A stretch of DNA of 42,043 bases from Coriobacteriia bacterium (GCA_019429145.1 JAHYJI010000007.1:1-42043), one strand, 5' to 3'; positions 1 through 12,800 are shown, counted from the first letter of the stretch. Program-made: numbers and translations. Notes: generated by a model from the sequence alone, not told the origin.

Positions 1-2341
1 CGAGCAGCTGCACGTCGGTCTCGGCCTGCGTGCGCACGACCACCGAGATCCCCTGCTTGTGCGGGATCTGGTAGCGGGCGCGTACCGTGCGCACGGCCAC
101 GACGATCTCGAGCATCTTGCCCACCGAGCGCTCGGCGGCCTCGTCGCGGAAGCGTGCGAGCCCGGCGGGGTCGGGCCAGGCAGCGACCATGAGTGAGGGA
201 GCGTCCGAGCCCGCCTCGCGGGGGATGTTGCGCCAGATCTCCTCGGTGACAAAGGGCATCATCGGATGGAGGAGCCGCAGAGCGGTGTCGAGCACGAAGA
301 CGAGGTTGCGCTGGGCCGTTAGGCGCGCGGCCTTCTCGGCGCCGTCGGCGTCCTCACGCGCACCTGCAAGCAGGCGCGGCTTGGAGAGCTCGATGTACCA
401 GTCGCAGAACTCGTTCCAGAAGAAGTCGTACAGCGCGCGGGCGGTCTCGCCGAACTGGTAGGTCCTGATCCCCTCGTCGACCTTAGCGGCAAGGTCGGCC
501 AGCCGCGAGAGGATCCACGCGTCGGCCACGGTTGCGGCCTGCGCCTCGCCGGGCACGAAACCCTCGTCGACGTTCATCAGCACGAAGCGGCTCGCGTTCC
601 AGATCTTGTTGGCGAAGTTGCGGCTGGAGAGCAGCTTGTCCTCGGCGAACTTGATGTCCTGGTTGCCGGTGGTCTGCAGCATCAGCCCGAAGCGCATGCC
701 GTCTGCCCCGTAGTGCTCCATGAGATCGAGCGGGTCGACCCCGGTGCCGAGCGACTTGCTCATCCGCTTGCCCTCGGCGTTGAAGACCGTGGGGTGGATG
801 ATGACGTCGTCGAAGGGGATGTCGCCGACGAAGTTCATGCCGCTCATGATCATGCGCGCCACCCAGAGGAACAGGATGTCGCGCGCGGTGGAGAGCACGC
901 TCGTGGGATAGAAGTAGGCGAGCTCCGGCGTGTCCTCGGGCCAGCCGAGTGTGGCAAAGGGCCAGAGCTGGCTGGAGAACCACGTGTCGAGCACGTCCTC
1001 GTCCTGGCGAAGCGGCCCGCCGCACTCGGAGCACTCGGTCAGGTCCTCCATCGAGGCCACCGGCGGCGCCTCGCACGCGTCGCAGTAGAAGACCGGGATG
1101 CGGTGGCCCCACCACAGCTGGCGTGAGATGCACCAGTCGCGGATGTTCTCCATCCAGTGGAAGTAGACGTTCTCCCAGCGCTTGGGATGGAAGGTCACGC
1201 GCCCGTCGCGCACCGCCTCGATGGCAGGAGCCGCAAGCGGCTTCATGTCGACGAACCACTGGTCGGAAAGCCACGGCTCGATCACCGTGTGGCAGCGATA
1301 GCAGTGGCCCACCGCGTGCATGTGGTCCTCGGTGCCCAGCAGCAGCCCGGCGGCCTCCATGTCGGCGACGACCTTGCGGCGCGCCTCGTAGCGGTCGAGC
1401 CCCTCGTAGGGGCCGCCCTCTGCCGAGATGGTGGCATCGGCGTTGAGAATGTTGACCTTGGCGCAGCCGTGGCGCTCGCCTATCTCGAAGTCGTTGGGGT
1501 CGTGCGCGGGCGTGACCTTGACCGCGCCGGTCCCGAAGCTGGGGTCGACGTACTCGTCGGCAACGACCGGGATCTCGCGGCCGATCAGCGGCAGGACCAC
1601 AGTGGCGCCCACGATGTCGCGGTAGCGCTCGTCATCGGGGTGCACCGCAACGCACGTGTCGCCCAGCATCGTCTCCGGGCGGGTGGTGGCCACGGCGACG
1701 TGGTCGCGGCCGTCGGCGGCAGGCTCGGCGAGCGGGTAGCGGAAGTGCCACAGGTGGCTGTCGAGGTCCTCGTGCTCGACCTCGATGTCGCTCAGCGCGG
1801 TGGCACACCTGGGGCACCAGTTGATGATGCGGTTGCCCCGGTAGATCAGTCCGGAGTTGTACCAGTCGACGAAGACCGTGCGCACGGCCTGCTGGTACGA
1901 CGGGTCCATGGTGAAGTACTCGTCGGAGTAATCGCACGAGCAGCCCATCGCCTTGAGCTGACCGATGATGGTCGAGCCGTGCTCGGCCCGCCACTCCCAG
2001 CACTTCTCGATGAACTCCTCGCGGCCCACATCGTGTCGGCTCCTGCCCTGCTTGGCGAGCATCTGCTCGACCTTGTTCTGTGTGGCGATGCCGGCGTGAT
2101 CGGTGCCGAGCACCCAGCGCGTGGGCCGTCCGGTCATGCGCGCTCGGCGCACCACCACGTCCTGGATGGTGTTGTTGAGCGCGTGGCCCATGTGAAGCGA
2201 GCCGGTGACGTTTGGAGGCGGGATGGCGACCGTGAAGGGCCGCTCCCCTCCCGGGACCGGCTTCTGCTCGAAGTAGCGGCCCTCCATCCACGACTCGAAG
2301 ATAGGCGTCTCGACGGCCTTGGGATCGTAGGCCTTGGGCAT
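1..2341 (-). CDS. valS: Valyl-tRNA synthetase, C-terminus cut by window edge
   Basis: Class I aminoacyl-tRNA synthetase that charges tRNA-Val with valine in the cytoplasm and edits mischarged threonine. The frame is open from an ATG at 2341 to base 1, giving 780 residues; the C-terminal arm (about 100 residues) is outside. The HIGH-type motif is HMGH at residues 50-53, inside the ValS-typical [14 protein letters not shown]. The KMSKS-type motif is RMSKS at about 526-530. A cysteine-rich zinc-type segment (CDACEAPP, then CSECGG) lies before [11 protein letters not shown]. The start is uncertain: an AGGGGAG lies 12 nt before this ATG but only 3 nt before an in-frame GTG at 2350. I prefer the ATG because MPKAYDPK matches the usual ValS N-terminus. 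It starts about 19 bp after clpX and is probably cotranscribed. Identity is certain. Confidence 0.97.
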   Translation of the reverse strand, partial: MPKAYDPKAVETPIFESWMEGRYFEQKPVPGGERPFTVAIPPPNVTGSLHMGHALNNTIQDVVVRRARMTGRPTRWVLGTDHAGIATQNKVEQMLAKQGRSRHDVGREEFIEKCWEWRAEHGSTIIGQLKAMGCSCDYSDEYFTMDPSYQQAVRTVFVDWYNSGLIYRGNRIINWCPRCATALSDIEVEHEDLDSHLWHFRYPLAEPAADGRDHVAVATTRPETMLGDTCVAVHPDDERYRDIVGATVVLPLIGREIPVVADEYVDPSFGTGAVKVTPAHDPNDFEIGERHGCAKVNILNADATISAEGGPYEGLDRYEARRKVVADMEAAGLLLGTEDHMHAVGHCYRCHTVIEPWLSDQWFVDMKPLAAPAIEAVRDGRVTFHPKRWENVYFHWMENIRDWCISRQLWWGHRIPVFYCDACEAPPVASMEDLTECSECGGPLRQDEDVLDTWFSSQLWPFATLGWPEDTPELAYFYPTSVLSTARDILFLWVARMIMSGMNFVGDIPFDDVIIHPTVFNAEGKRMSKSLGTGVDPLDLMEHYGADGMRFGLMLQTTGNQDIKFAEDKLLSSRNFANKIWNASRFVLMNVDEGFVPGEAQAATVADAWILSRLADLAAKVDEGIRTYQFGETARALYDFFWNEFCDWYIELSKPRLLAGAREDADGAEKAARLTAQRNLVFVLDTALRLLHPMMPFVTEEIWRNIPREAGSDAPSLMVAAWPDPAGLARFRDEAAERSVGKMLEIVVAVRTVRARYQIPHKQGISVVVRTQAETDVQLL

Positions 2342-2360
2342 CTCGCTCACGGGCTCCCCT

Positions 2361-3619
<1,259 letters not shown>

Positions 3620-3623
<4 letters not shown>

Positions 3624-4237
3624 GCTTCACTCGCCTTCACGCCGCGCTTGACGAACACCTCGTCGACCAGGCCGTAGGCCTTGGCCTCGTAGGCGTCCAT
3701 GATGTTGTCGCGGTCGGTGTCCTGGTGGACCTGCTCGATCGGCTGGCCGGTGTGGTGAGCGAGGATCTTGTCGAGCGCCTCGCGCATGCGAAGCATCTCC
3801 TTGGCCTGGATCTCGATGTCTGAGACCTGGCCCTGCGTGCCGCCCCAGGGCTGGTGGATCAGGATGCGGCTGTTGGGCAGGACGAACCGCTTGCCCTCGG
3901 CACCTGCGGCGAGCAGGACCGCGCCCATCGACGCGCACTGCCCGATGCAGATCGTGGAGACGTCGGACTTGATGTACTGCATCGTGTCGTAGATGGCCAT
4001 GCCCGCAGTGATCGAGCCGCCCGGCGAGTTGATGTAGAGGTTGATGTCCTTCTCCGGATCGGTGCTCTCCAGGTGCAGAAGCTGCGCGATCACGAGGTTT
4101 GCGATCACGTCGTTGATCTCCTGGCCGAGGAAGACGACCCGCTCGTTCAGGAGTCGCGAGTAGATGTCGAAGCTGCGCTCGCCGCGGCTCGTCTGCTCGA
4201 CGACGATGGGTACCAGATCGTATGCGTCGTATGTCAT
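3620..4237 (-). CDS. clpP: ClpP, serine protease subunit of ClpXP
   Basis: Forms the tetradecameric proteolytic chamber served by ClpX. The product is 205 residues. The catalytic triad is visible as Ser103 (in QCASMGA), His128 (in ILIHQPWGG) and Asp177 (in DTDRDN); the spacings of 25 and 49 residues equal those of E. coli ClpP. The oxyanion/substrate loop INSPGGS is at 69-75. I chose the ATG at 4237 because GGGAG lies 5 nt upstream and the [15 protein letters not shown] start fits the family; longer starts would run into tig. The gene begins 13 bp after tig and overlaps clpX by 4 bp. Only one clpP is present here, whereas many Actinobacteria have adjacent clpP1 and clpP2. Confidence 0.97.
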
Positions 4238-4250
4238 CGGTGCTCCCGTC

Positions 4251-5621
4251 CTACTCTTCTGATGCGGACTCGTCGGCCGCCTCGGCATCTTGGGCCTCAT
4301 CGCCCTCGGCGACGGGCTCCTCTTCGTTGATCTGTACGTTCTCGGGATTCATGAGCCACTCGACCGCCCTGCGGTGCATGATGCCCTCGGTGAGGACCTC
4401 GATGGCTCGGGACTCGTCCCAGCGTGCACGCAGCTCGTCCACATCGGTCTCGGCTGCCTCGGCGAAGCGCGCGATCTCCTCGGTGATGTCGTCCTCGGTG
4501 ACCTCCATGCCGAGCGAGCGGAAGAGCGCCTCGAGCGCGAGCTCCTCGCGGACCATGGTCGCTGCCTGCTCCTCGATGTCCTTCGAGATCTTCTCGGGAT
4601 CGTGCCCGGTGGCCTGCGAGTACTGCTCGATGCTCATGCCGCGGGAGTGAAGACCCTCGAGGAAGTCGCTCAGCATCGAGTTGCGGCGCGAATCCTTCAT
4701 CGCTGCGGGCGCCTCGCCCTCGAGCCGCTCGGCCAGCGCGGTGCGCACGGCGCGCTCGAGGATCCGGGCGCGGCCGGTGGCCTTGGCCTCGTCGAGCTTG
4801 GTCTTGATGTCGGCGCGCAGCTCCTCGAGCGTCTCGAAGCCACCGACGTTGCCGGCGAACTCGTCGTCGAACTCGGGCAGGACCTTCTCCTTGATCTCGT
4901 GAACCGTGACCTCGAACTCGGCCATCTTGCCGACGAAGTCCTCGTTGGACGAGCCCTCGGGAATCTCGAACTCGATGCGCGTCTCGGCACCTGCCTCCAG
5001 CCCCAGCAGACCCCGGTCGAAATCGGTGGGCATGAGGCCCTTGCCCATCTCGTAGAGGTACTTCTCGACGACGTTACCCTCGTACTCCTCGCCGTTCACC
5101 GTGCCGGTGAAGGAGAGCAGCGCAAAGTCGCCGTCCTCAAGCCCGCGGCCCTCGACCGGCTCGAGGCTGGCGAAGCGCTCGCGCGTGTGCTCGAGCTGGG
5201 CCTCGACCTCGCGATCGGATGACTCCGCGGGCGGGACCGTGACCGAGATGCCCTCGTGTGAGGTGATGGTGAGCTCGGGCTTGATCTCTACATCGACGGT
5301 GTAAACGTACTCGGCGCCCTCGATCAGCTCCTCGAGCTCGTCGACCTCGGGGCTGGCGATGGGCTTAAGCCCCTCGGCCTCGACGGCCTTGGGGTAGCTC
5401 TCATCGAGCACGCGCTCCTGCGCCTCGGCGAGCACGGCCTCGCGGCCCAGGTGCGTGTCGATGACGCTCTTGGGCGCCTTGCCCGGACGGAACCCCGGGA
5501 CTTTGACCTTCTTGGCAAGCTCGCGGTAGGCGCGGTCGATGGCCGCGTCGACATCGGCTGCGGGAACGGTAACGGTCAGCCTGACCGTGTGGTCGTTTGT
5601 CTGCTCGACGGTCGTGTTCAA
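4251..5621 (-). CDS. tig: Trigger factor, ribosome-associated chaperone
   Basis: Chaperone that binds at the ribosomal exit tunnel and shields nascent chains, with an FKBP-type prolyl isomerase domain. The 456-residue product begins [20 protein letters not shown]. The ribosome-docking signature GFRPGKAP is at residues 43-50. The central region (about 150-240) has FKBP-like features such as [20 protein letters not shown], followed by a helical C-terminal substrate-binding domain and a very acidic tail. The start is a TTG at 5619-5621 with AGGAGG 4 nt upstream. No ATG or GTG in frame gives a better family start, and a longer reading would enter the tRNA gene. It lies 45 bp behind the tRNA and 13 bp before clpP, so it probably heads the tig-clpP-clpX-valS operon. 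Confidence 0.95.
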   Translation of the reverse strand: MNTTVEQTNDHTVRLTVTVPAADVDAAIDRAYRELAKKVKVPGFRPGKAPKSVIDTHLGREAVLAEAQERVLDESYPKAVEAEGLKPIASPEVDELEELIEGAEYVYTVDVEIKPELTITSHEGISVTVPPAESSDREVEAQLEHTRERFASLEPVEGRGLEDGDFALLSFTGTVNGEEYEGNVVEKYLYEMGKGLMPTDFDRGLLGLEAGAETRIEFEIPEGSSNEDFVGKMAEFEVTVHEIKEKVLPEFDDEFAGNVGGFETLEELRADIKTKLDEAKATGRARILERAVRTALAERLEGEAPAAMKDSRRNSMLSDFLEGLHSRGMSIEQYSQATGHDPEKISKDIEEQAATMVREELALEALFRSLGMEVTEDDITEEIARFAEAAETDVDELRARWDESRAIEVLTEGIMHRRAVEWLMNPENVQINEEEPVAEGDEAQDAEAADESASEE

Positions 5622-5625
5622 AGCG

Positions 5626-5631
5626 CCTCCT
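5626..5631 (-). promoter_or_regulatory. Shine-Dalgarno site deciding the TTG start of tig
   Basis: On the minus strand a perfect AGGAGG is followed by four bases (CGCT) and then TTG. It is the only strong ribosome-binding sequence near the start of tig and is the main reason for choosing a TTG start. The spacing is a little short but usable. Confidence 0.7.
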
Positions 5632-5666
5632 GTGACATGGACGGTGTGGTGATACCGGATGCGGAC

Positions 5667-5751
5667 TGGTGCGGGCGAGAGGACTCGAACCTCCATGAGT
5701 TTCCTCACCAGGACCTAAACCTGGCGCGTCTGCCAATTCCGCCACGCCCGC
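5667..5751 (-). tRNA. tRNA-Leu, anticodon UAG
   Basis: An 85-nt class II tRNA including an encoded CCA end. The acceptor stem pairs GCGGGCG with CGCCCGC, followed by discriminator A and CCA. The anticodon stem CCAGG/CCTGG encloses TTTAGGT, giving anticodon UAG, which reads CUN leucine codons. A long variable arm (TGAG, GAAA loop, CTCA), as expected for tRNA-Leu, and a T-loop TTCGAGT on a five-pair stem (one G-U pair) complete the cloverleaf. It lies 45 bp upstream of tig on the same strand and may be transcribed with it. Confidence 0.96.
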
Positions 5752-5769
5752 AGAATGGAACGGCTAGTA

Positions 5770-5775
5770 AGTGTA
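5770..5775 (-). promoter_or_regulatory. Candidate -10 element upstream of tRNA-Leu and tig
   Basis: The minus strand reads TACACT here within the AT-richer stretch TTTGATACACTTACTAG, about 19 bases before the tRNA 5' end. It matches a sigma-70-type -10 box in four of six positions. I see no good -35 box at the expected spacing, so this is only a candidate. Confidence 0.25.
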
Positions 5776-5783
5776 TCAAAGTA

Positions 5784-5803
5784 GGGGGCCGACGTGCGCC
5801 CCC
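5784..5803 (-). terminator. Possible terminator after the 310-residue membrane protein gene
   Basis: An inverted repeat with a 6-bp all-GC stem (GGGGGC and GCCCCC) and an 8-nt loop lies 10 bp past the stop of the membrane protein gene. On the minus strand it is followed by TACTTTGAT, only weakly T-rich, so it could be a non-canonical terminator. A short palindrome GAGGCGCCTC sits just before it. Confidence 0.4.
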
Positions 5804-5813
5804 GAGGCGCCTC

Positions 5814-6746
5814 TCACCTGTCGGTGGTACGCAGGCTCAGAACTACGAACCCGATGACGATGGCCGCGACGAGACACACCAGCGCCACGAGGAATGCGAT
5901 GTCCCTCGCCCTCGAGACTCTCTCGCGTGTCGATTCGACACGCTCTGCGGCCTCTCTCACGCCCGCTGCGGCCACGTAGAGCGACTGCTGACCCTGGTGG
6001 TCCTGGGCTATGAGAAAGGACGTCCAATCGTCTCCTGCGAGCTCTGCGTAGCGTCCCAGGGCACTCTGTATCTGCTCGGCGTCCCGTGCGACGATACCCG
6101 CCTCGACCTCCGCCAGCCGATCCGATATCTCATCGAGACGCCACAGCAGATGGGTGTTGGAGAACAGCACGGGCACGGGCGGCGGGTTGCCCCGCATACG
6201 GTCCATCGCCGACCCGAGATCCTCGCGGACCGAGGCGACGATCGTGCGGGCCTCGTCGACCTCGATCTCATCTCCTGACAGGGCCGAGAGGCGGTCGAGC
6301 GCGGTGACGACCTCGTCGAACTCCTCGGCCCGCACGACCGCGAACTCGCTCGACGCCGCCAGCAGATCGACGTACTCGATGGTCGCGTCGAGGTGATCGA
6401 CGATCGCGTCGGCGTGCTCCCCCGTGCCACCGGAGAACGGCAGTGCCGGCACCGCGGTGTCGAGGGCCTCGGCTCGCAGCGATTCGAACTCGTCCTTCCA
6501 CGACCGGAGCTGCGGCGAGAGTCGCTCGGCAGCTGCAGGGCTCGTCTGGAAGGCGGCGGCCTCCGCGCCGAGCGTCGCCAGCGTCTCCGTGACCCGCTCT
6601 TCCGTCGAGTCGGCCCTGGCAAGGTACGACTCGACTCGAAACGCGGTGACCCCGCTGTAGATGGCGACAAGGGCAAGAACCACGGCGATCGCCGTGAGAA
6701 CGGCGGGTCCCGTGCGTCGTGCCTGTACTGCCTGCACCTGCTGCAT
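5814..6746 (-). CDS. Unrecognised two-transmembrane protein with helical outer domain
   Basis: I do not recognise the family. The 310-residue product has a short basic N-terminus (QARR), a transmembrane helix at about 15-34 (AVLTAIAVVLALVAIYSGV), about 245 mostly helical, charged residues, a second helix at about 283-305 (IAFLVALVCLVAAIVIGFVV) and a five-residue tail. The middle is rich in Glu, Ala, Arg and Leu, with coiled-coil-like stretches such as VREAAERVESTRERVSRARD. This resembles the sensing half of a chemoreceptor or sensor kinase, but no signalling domain follows. The ATG at 6746 is preferred because AGGGGGA lies about 7 nt upstream; a GTG at 6794 sits against a hairpin with no ribosome-binding site. 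It follows the giant gene by 118 bp on the same strand. A function with the giant protein is possible but not shown. Confidence 0.8.
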   Translation of the reverse strand: MQQVQAVQARRTGPAVLTAIAVVLALVAIYSGVTAFRVESYLARADSTEERVTETLATLGAEAAAFQTSPAAAERLSPQLRSWKDEFESLRAEALDTAVPALPFSGGTGEHADAIVDHLDATIEYVDLLAASSEFAVVRAEEFDEVVTALDRLSALSGDEIEVDEARTIVASVREDLGSAMDRMRGNPPPVPVLFSNTHLLWRLDEISDRLAEVEAGIVARDAEQIQSALGRYAELAGDDWTSFLIAQDHQGQQSLYVAAAGVREAAERVESTRERVSRARDIAFLVALVCLVAAIVIGFVVLSLRTTDR

Positions 6747-6795
6747 GCGCGTTCCCCCTGAGACGAACTGTAGCAGGCGCTCTCCCCGATTCACA

Positions 6796-6828
6796 GCACC
6801 CGGGGAGCCTGGTCGGCACCCCGGGTGC
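6796..6828 (-). terminator. Probable terminator of the giant gene
   Basis: A perfect 10-bp inverted repeat (GCACCCGGGG at 6819-6828 and CCCCGGGTGC at 6796-6805 when read on the minus strand) with a 13-nt loop lies 36 bp after the TGA stop of the giant gene. No T-tract follows, which is common for hairpin terminators in GC-rich Actinobacteria. It may reduce read-through into the membrane protein gene. Confidence 0.6.
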
Positions 6829-6864
6829 GTGGTCGGTCGGACCTTATGCGGTGAACGGGCTCAC

Positions 6865-9800
6865 TCACTCGAGCAGTTGCGCACTCCAGTAGCCCGTAGT
6901 GGGCGTCATCACCACCTCGGGGTCGCTCGTCTTGAAGGTCAGGTAGTCGAAGGCCGCTGAGCCTCCGGTGGCGATCAGGCCGAACCGCCCGTCGGTCACG
7001 AGCGCGTTGTACGCGAAGGTGAGCACGAGCTTGCCGTCAACGAAGACCTGCACGACGTTGCCCTGCAGCGTGATCGCGAGCTTGTAGTCCTTGTCCGCCT
7101 TGATGCCGAGTGCGATGGTGGCGTCGGCCTTCACGCGTCCGCGGCTGATGTGGCCGAGCACGAGCGAGCCGGTCCTCGCGTCGATGGTGACGAACTTGTA
7201 GTCGTCATCGTCGTAGTAGTCGAAGGTGAACCCGGCGCTACCGCTCGTCTTCACGACGGTCTCGAGCTGCAGCAGGTACGCCGCGTCGATCATCGTGCGC
7301 GTGAGGGCGACGGCGGTGCTACCGGTGGCCGGCGCGACCGTGGCCTTGCCGCCGGCAAGCACCCATTCACCTGCGACAGGAGCATCCATCAGCCCGGACG
7401 GGTCGACCTCGAACTCCTCGGTCTGGACGTGGACGACGTTGGGCGGCAGCACCTGGACGATCACGTTGTCGATGCGTCCCTTGGAGTTGTTGGCCCCGAT
7501 GCCGACCATGCCCTCGTTGAGCATGTGGACGTACCCGTCCTCGTCGACGCGCGGGGTGTAGCTGTAAGCGAACGAGTACTTGCCGTCGATGACGACCGTG
7601 ACGTAGGTACCGTTCACCGAGAGCAGCACGCGGTAGTCGGTGTCGGGCCTGAGCTTGCAGTTCGTCCAGGCCACGACCACCCAGCCGCTCGCATCGCGGT
7701 AGCCGAGCTCGAGCTTGTCGGTCGACACGTTGATGCCGACGAACTTGAAGTCGGTCGGGCTCTGGTAGTCGAAGATGAGATACGCGTTGGCCTTGTAGCC
7801 GGCGATCGGCTTGACGGCGTTGATGGTCGCCTGCACCTCGTAGTACCTGGGCAGGTACGCATCGACGTAGAAGACGCTCACCGCCTCGCCGCCGAGGGTC
7901 TCGGGCGCGACCTCGAGACGTCCACCCGTGACCGTCCAGCTGCCGGAGTCCGCCGCGAAGTTCTGTGCAGTGCCGTCGTTGAAGCTCGCCGAGCGGAGCA
8001 CGTCGCGCGGCCCGCCGGGCACGTTGCCGGCCTGCGGGTCGGCGGGCGCACCGGTCTGGTCGTGCCACGCGGGATCCTTCTGCAGCACGAGGCCGAGTTC
8101 GCCGTCGGGCTCGCCGTTGCGCACCGCGGCGTTGCCGGTGTCGATCGAGCGGGTCGGATCGGCGCCGTGCGAAGCCGACAGCGCGTAGAGGAACTCGTGC
8201 AGCTGTGGCTGGAGCGTGCGGCTCACCGTAGCCGCACCGAACGGTGCGAACGGCACGATGTAGCTGTTGAACTCGCCGACCCAGTCGATGAGCCGGTCCC
8301 CGCCGGTGTTCGCGATGAGCACGTCACGGCCCGCGCCGCCGTACGCGCGGTCCTCGTAGGACGGGTGCGTGTCCGGGCTGCGGTTGGTGCCGCCGTCGGT
8401 GTCGTGATCGTCGTCGACGTTGAGCAGGTCGTCGCCCCATCCGCCGTAGAGGGTATCGCGGCCGGTGCCGCCGACGAGCCAGTCGTTGCCGAGGTCACCG
8501 AAGATCACGTCGTCACCGTCGGTGTTGACCGGCCCGTACGTGCCGCCCTTGTCCAGCGTGCCGCCGGGAAGCTCCGGACCTTCAGTCTTGTCGAAGTTGA
8601 GCAGGAAGCCCGGTATCTTCGCCCACGGGTCGTACTCGTCGTAGTCGGCGAACTCCCCTGCCTTGTCCTTGCCGTAGCCGAGCACGTTGCCGGGGTTGTA
8701 GGGCGCGGCGTAGAACTCCGGCAGCGCCTCGGCGCCCGAGATCGCGTCGTCGCCCGCACCGCCGTGCAGGAAGTCAGAGCCCAGACCGCCGTAGATGATG
8801 TCGTCAGCGTAGAGCGGTCGGAAGAGCGGGTTCTGGATGCCGCCTGACGCACCGATCGGGTCGAGGTTGAACGGCTCGAGGTTGACGGTCTTCTTGAGCT
8901 GGCCTTCCACGTTGATGACCTCGTACTGCATCTTGCCCGGGGTGTAGATGATCTCGTTGAGCACGTTGCCGTTGGAGAACCTGGTGTCGGGATCGCGTGC
9001 CAGCAGCTCAGCGATGCCGTAGAGCGGCTCGCCCCAGACCGCGCTGTTGCGGCTCGTGTAGATGCGGCCGTCGTCGCCGAGGACACCGTCCTGGCCCGTG
9101 CCGCCGGCGATCCAGTCGTTGCCCCAGCCGCCGATGATGTCGTCGTCGCCGGCTTCGCCGAAGATGACGTCGTCACCGACCATGCCGTAGATGGTGTCGT
9201 CCCCGTCCTCGCCGTGGATCTCGTCGCCCGCCCCGATGTCGGTCGCCGCCTGCGCGGGCTTGTAGTCGGGCCCGCCCGGTGTGTAGTCGAGCAGCTCGAC
9301 CGCGCGCGGTATCAGCCGCAGGCCGCCGTTGTAGGTGTCGTAGTTGAACGTGCGGTAGGCGGTGGCCGCGCCGCCGTTGACGTAGACGATGCGGTAGATG
9401 TTGGCGTTATCGCCGGCGATGGTGTCCGCGTCGCGCGCGTGGCTGTCGCTGCCGTCGGTGTTGCGGTCGATGTCGGTCCCCGCGCCGCCGAAGATCATGT
9501 CGGCGCCGTCGGGCCGCTGCGAGCGGTCGACGAGGCTGAAGAGGCTCGAGCTGCCGCCGATGATGTCGTCCTGGCCGAGGTTGCCGAAGATGGTGTCGTT
9601 GCCGCCGTTGCCCTCGATGTAGTCGTCGCCATCGGTGTCGTGCTCGAAGGACGGGGTCACGTTCAGCAGCCCTGCCGCGTCGCGGTATGCGCCCACGCGC
9701 ACGCCGTCGTTGACGGCACTTACGACCGAGCCGTCGCCCTGGATCGTGTCGTCGCCCAGCTGGCCGAAGATCATGTCGTCGTCTGGCCCGCCGGCGATGT

Positions 9801-12800
9801 AGTCGTCGCCGAAGTTGTTGAGCCCGGCCGCCTCATCGGCGAACGAGTGATCGAGCAGCGTGATCGTGAAGTTGGTCCACCACGGCGAGGTGCCCGGACG
9901 CGCGTAGTAGTCCACGAGGCCGATGGCCACCTCACCCGCGAGATCGTACATCGGGCCGGACGACACGCGGAAGCGCGGATCGCGGAAGTCGGCCAGGTCG
10001 GCCTTGCGGTCCAGGCGCACGTTGTCGCCGAAGATCAGGTCCTTGTCGCTCACGCCGGCGATCGGCTCGAGTTCCAGAGCCGTTACGGTCGCCAGATCGT
10101 AGGCGCCGTAGCCGTCGATGATATCGCCAGCCGCGCCGCCGATGAGGATGTCGTCTCCGGCCCCGCCGAAGATCGTATCGGCGCCGCCCAGCACACGGTC
10201 GGTCGTCTCGATGACGCGGACGATGCCACCGAACGCCTTCACGTAACCGTTGTCGCCGAGCACGATGTCCGCGCCGGCACCTGCCGAGATGATGTCGCCC
10301 TCGTAGCCGCCGAGGATGATGTCGTGCCCGCTGGTGGTGACGATGATGTCGCTACCGCCCAGGTCGGGATCGGTGGTGGTCACCAGGTCGACGTCGGCGT
10401 GGTCGTGAGCGTCGTCTGTGACGGCCCAGTCGACCCAGCCGGAGTCACCGAGCACGATGTTGTTGCCGAGCTCAGCGGTGATGACGTCGTCACCGTTGCC
10501 GCCGAACAGGACGTTGTCGCCGGTCGACGCATGGATCTCGTCGTCGCCGCCGATGGTCGGATCGACGGTGATGGCGAGCGTGACCGGACGGATCACGCCG
10601 TCGGTCTTGTCGCCCCAGCCACCGTGCCCGAGCACCTGGACTGCGTAGCCCTCGAGCTCGACGAGGACCGCCATGTCGATGCCCTCATCGGCGATACCCT
10701 CGGGAACGGGCCACTCGGCTGCGTCGATGAAGATCACGCGGCCACGGTCGCCGAAGATGATGTCGTCGGCGGTACCGCCCTTGATGGAGTCGTCGCCGTG
10801 GCCGCCGAAGATGATGAGCGGCAGTGTGGAGGTCGATCCGTCCACGACGTCGTTGTCGCTGTACGCGGCAGGCGTCTGCGGGAGCACGAACGTCTCGGAG
10901 GTGGCCTCTACAAACTCGCCGTCCTCGTCGAGCGCGCCGATCTTGACCTCGGCGCTGAGACCCACGTGCGGTGCCGCGTTGATGGCGAGTGCCACGAAGT
11001 CGAGCTCGTAGTTGACGCTGTAGTACCTGGGATCGAGCACCACGCCGTCGACGAGCACGACGATCACGTCCGCGGGCGTCCTGTGGTCGCCTGCGCTGAT
11101 GTCGGTCGCAAGTTCGAGCACGTGGTTGTAGGGGCCTTGAGTGTTGAGCACGAAGAACTCGTCCTCGCCCGCGTGCAGGTCCACGGTGACCGTGTCGTCA
11201 CCGAGCCCGGTGTTGAGCGTGGTGATCGTGCGAACGCCGGCCCGCAGGTGCGTGCCGTCGATGTGGATGGTGTCGTCGCCGTAGCCGGTCCACATCGTGA
11301 TGCCCTCGATGAAGTCCCCATCGGCCTCGGCACTGTAGGTGATCGACCCGGCGATCTGACTCGTCGCCATGCCGACGATGAAGATCTCGGCCTGGCTCGC
11401 CACGTCGGGATCGCGTGCGACCGCCGCCGCGTAGACGTCGGTGATCAGCACGTCGGTGTCGCCCTGGATCGCCGACTCGTCGCTGATGAAGAGCTTGTGC
11501 GTGCCACTACCCGCGTAGATGTTGAGGGTACCCGCCAGGTCGTTCAGGTTGCCGGGCAGGAACTCGATGTAGTCGCCGAGCGTCTGGTTCGCCTCGGAGG
11601 ACACGTAGATCTGCTCGTCGCCGTCGTAGGTGCTGAGGTTGGTGACGGCGGAGGTGCCGCGGACGTTGAAGACGTCCTCGCCGCTGCCAAGGCCGATGTT
11701 GAGCGTCTGGATGTTGTAGTAGTTGATGCCGCTCAAGCGCAGCGCCAGCTTGACCGTGCCGGTTAGGTTCGTCGTGTCGATGTCGGTCGGTTTGATCTCG
11801 AAGAACGCGTAGGCGCCCTGGAACACGATGACGAAGTCGTTGCCGTACTTGCGGACGGCGATGTTGTCCTGGTACGGCAGGGACGACTCGAGGTGCATGT
11901 CATCGATCGCCGAACCGTTCGGGTTGAGGACCGGGTTGAGCAGCTTGCGCAGCTCGTCGGCGGTCGCGTCGTAGGGCACGGTCACCGTGAGCAGCGCGCG
12001 ACCCTCCGCCTCGGTGATGCCGACGGGCAGGTTGGCACGCAGCTCGGGATGGTTGTCGTAGAAGCTCAGGTCGAACGTTCCGCCGGTGGCGTTGACGGTG
12101 ATCGTCTGGACGTTGGTGACTGTCTTGCCGTCCTTGAGCGTCGCGGTAGACACGAGCGCGAGTTCCTCGGGCGGAGCCACCAGTGCGGTGTCGACCTGAC
12201 CCAGGTCGTCGATCTCGGCCCACACGAGCTGCGGCATGTTGCGGCCGGCCAGCATGCCACCGAAGGTGATCGTGAGCGTCACGACGTAGCCGTCGACCTG
12301 CTTGTCGACGAAGATGTCTGCCGCGTCGAAGCCGTAAAGCAGGGCCAGGCGGTTGCGCACCTCCTCGGCAGTCATGTCGTAGTCGAGCGTGACGATGGCG
12401 AATGACAGCTGCCGTTCGACCTCGCCCGGGATGTCGGGGAAGGCCGGCTTCCAGCCGAACCCGTCGGTGCGCAGCCGGTAGGTGCCGCCGGCCGCCTGGA
12501 CCGTGATCGTCTGGACCTCGGGGATCGGCTCCACACGACCGTCGCGGACGGTCGAAGTCCTGACCTCGGCCGAGGCGTCGACGTTGGGAACGAGCAGGTC
12601 GTCGATGCCGTCCTCGTTCTCGTCGACCATCACCCAGGTGATCTGCGGGATGTCGATGCCTGCGAGAGCGGCCACGAACTGGATCGTGTAGGTGACGTTC
12701 GTCGACAGACGCTGCTCGGCGACGCGGACGTCGCTGGCGGTCACGAGCATGCCGCCCGGCTTCATGTTGAGCAGCTGCACGAGTCTGTTGCGGAACTGCT

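Noticed and set aside
4251-5708. Longer trigger factor starting at 5708
   Set aside because: It would overlap the tRNA-Leu gene; the TTG at 5621 has a perfect AGGAGG and the correct family N-terminus.
6767-6772. TACAGT as a -10 box for the membrane protein gene
   Set aside because: No acceptable -35 box at 16-18 bp; the match is too weak to list.
6747-6794. GTG start at 6794 for the two-helix membrane protein
   Set aside because: It directly abuts the inverted repeat and lacks a ribosome-binding site, while the ATG at 6746 has AGGGGGA at good spacing.
6865-6920. C-terminal sorting or type I secretion signal on the giant protein
   Set aside because: The last 18 residues after the lectin-like domain contain no LPxTG-like motif, no hydrophobic anchor and no recognisable secretion signal.
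8285-10825. Regular DNA periodicity resembling a CRISPR or satellite array
   Set aside because: The periodicity comes from codons of RTX nonapeptides; the units are not identical and have no spacer structure.
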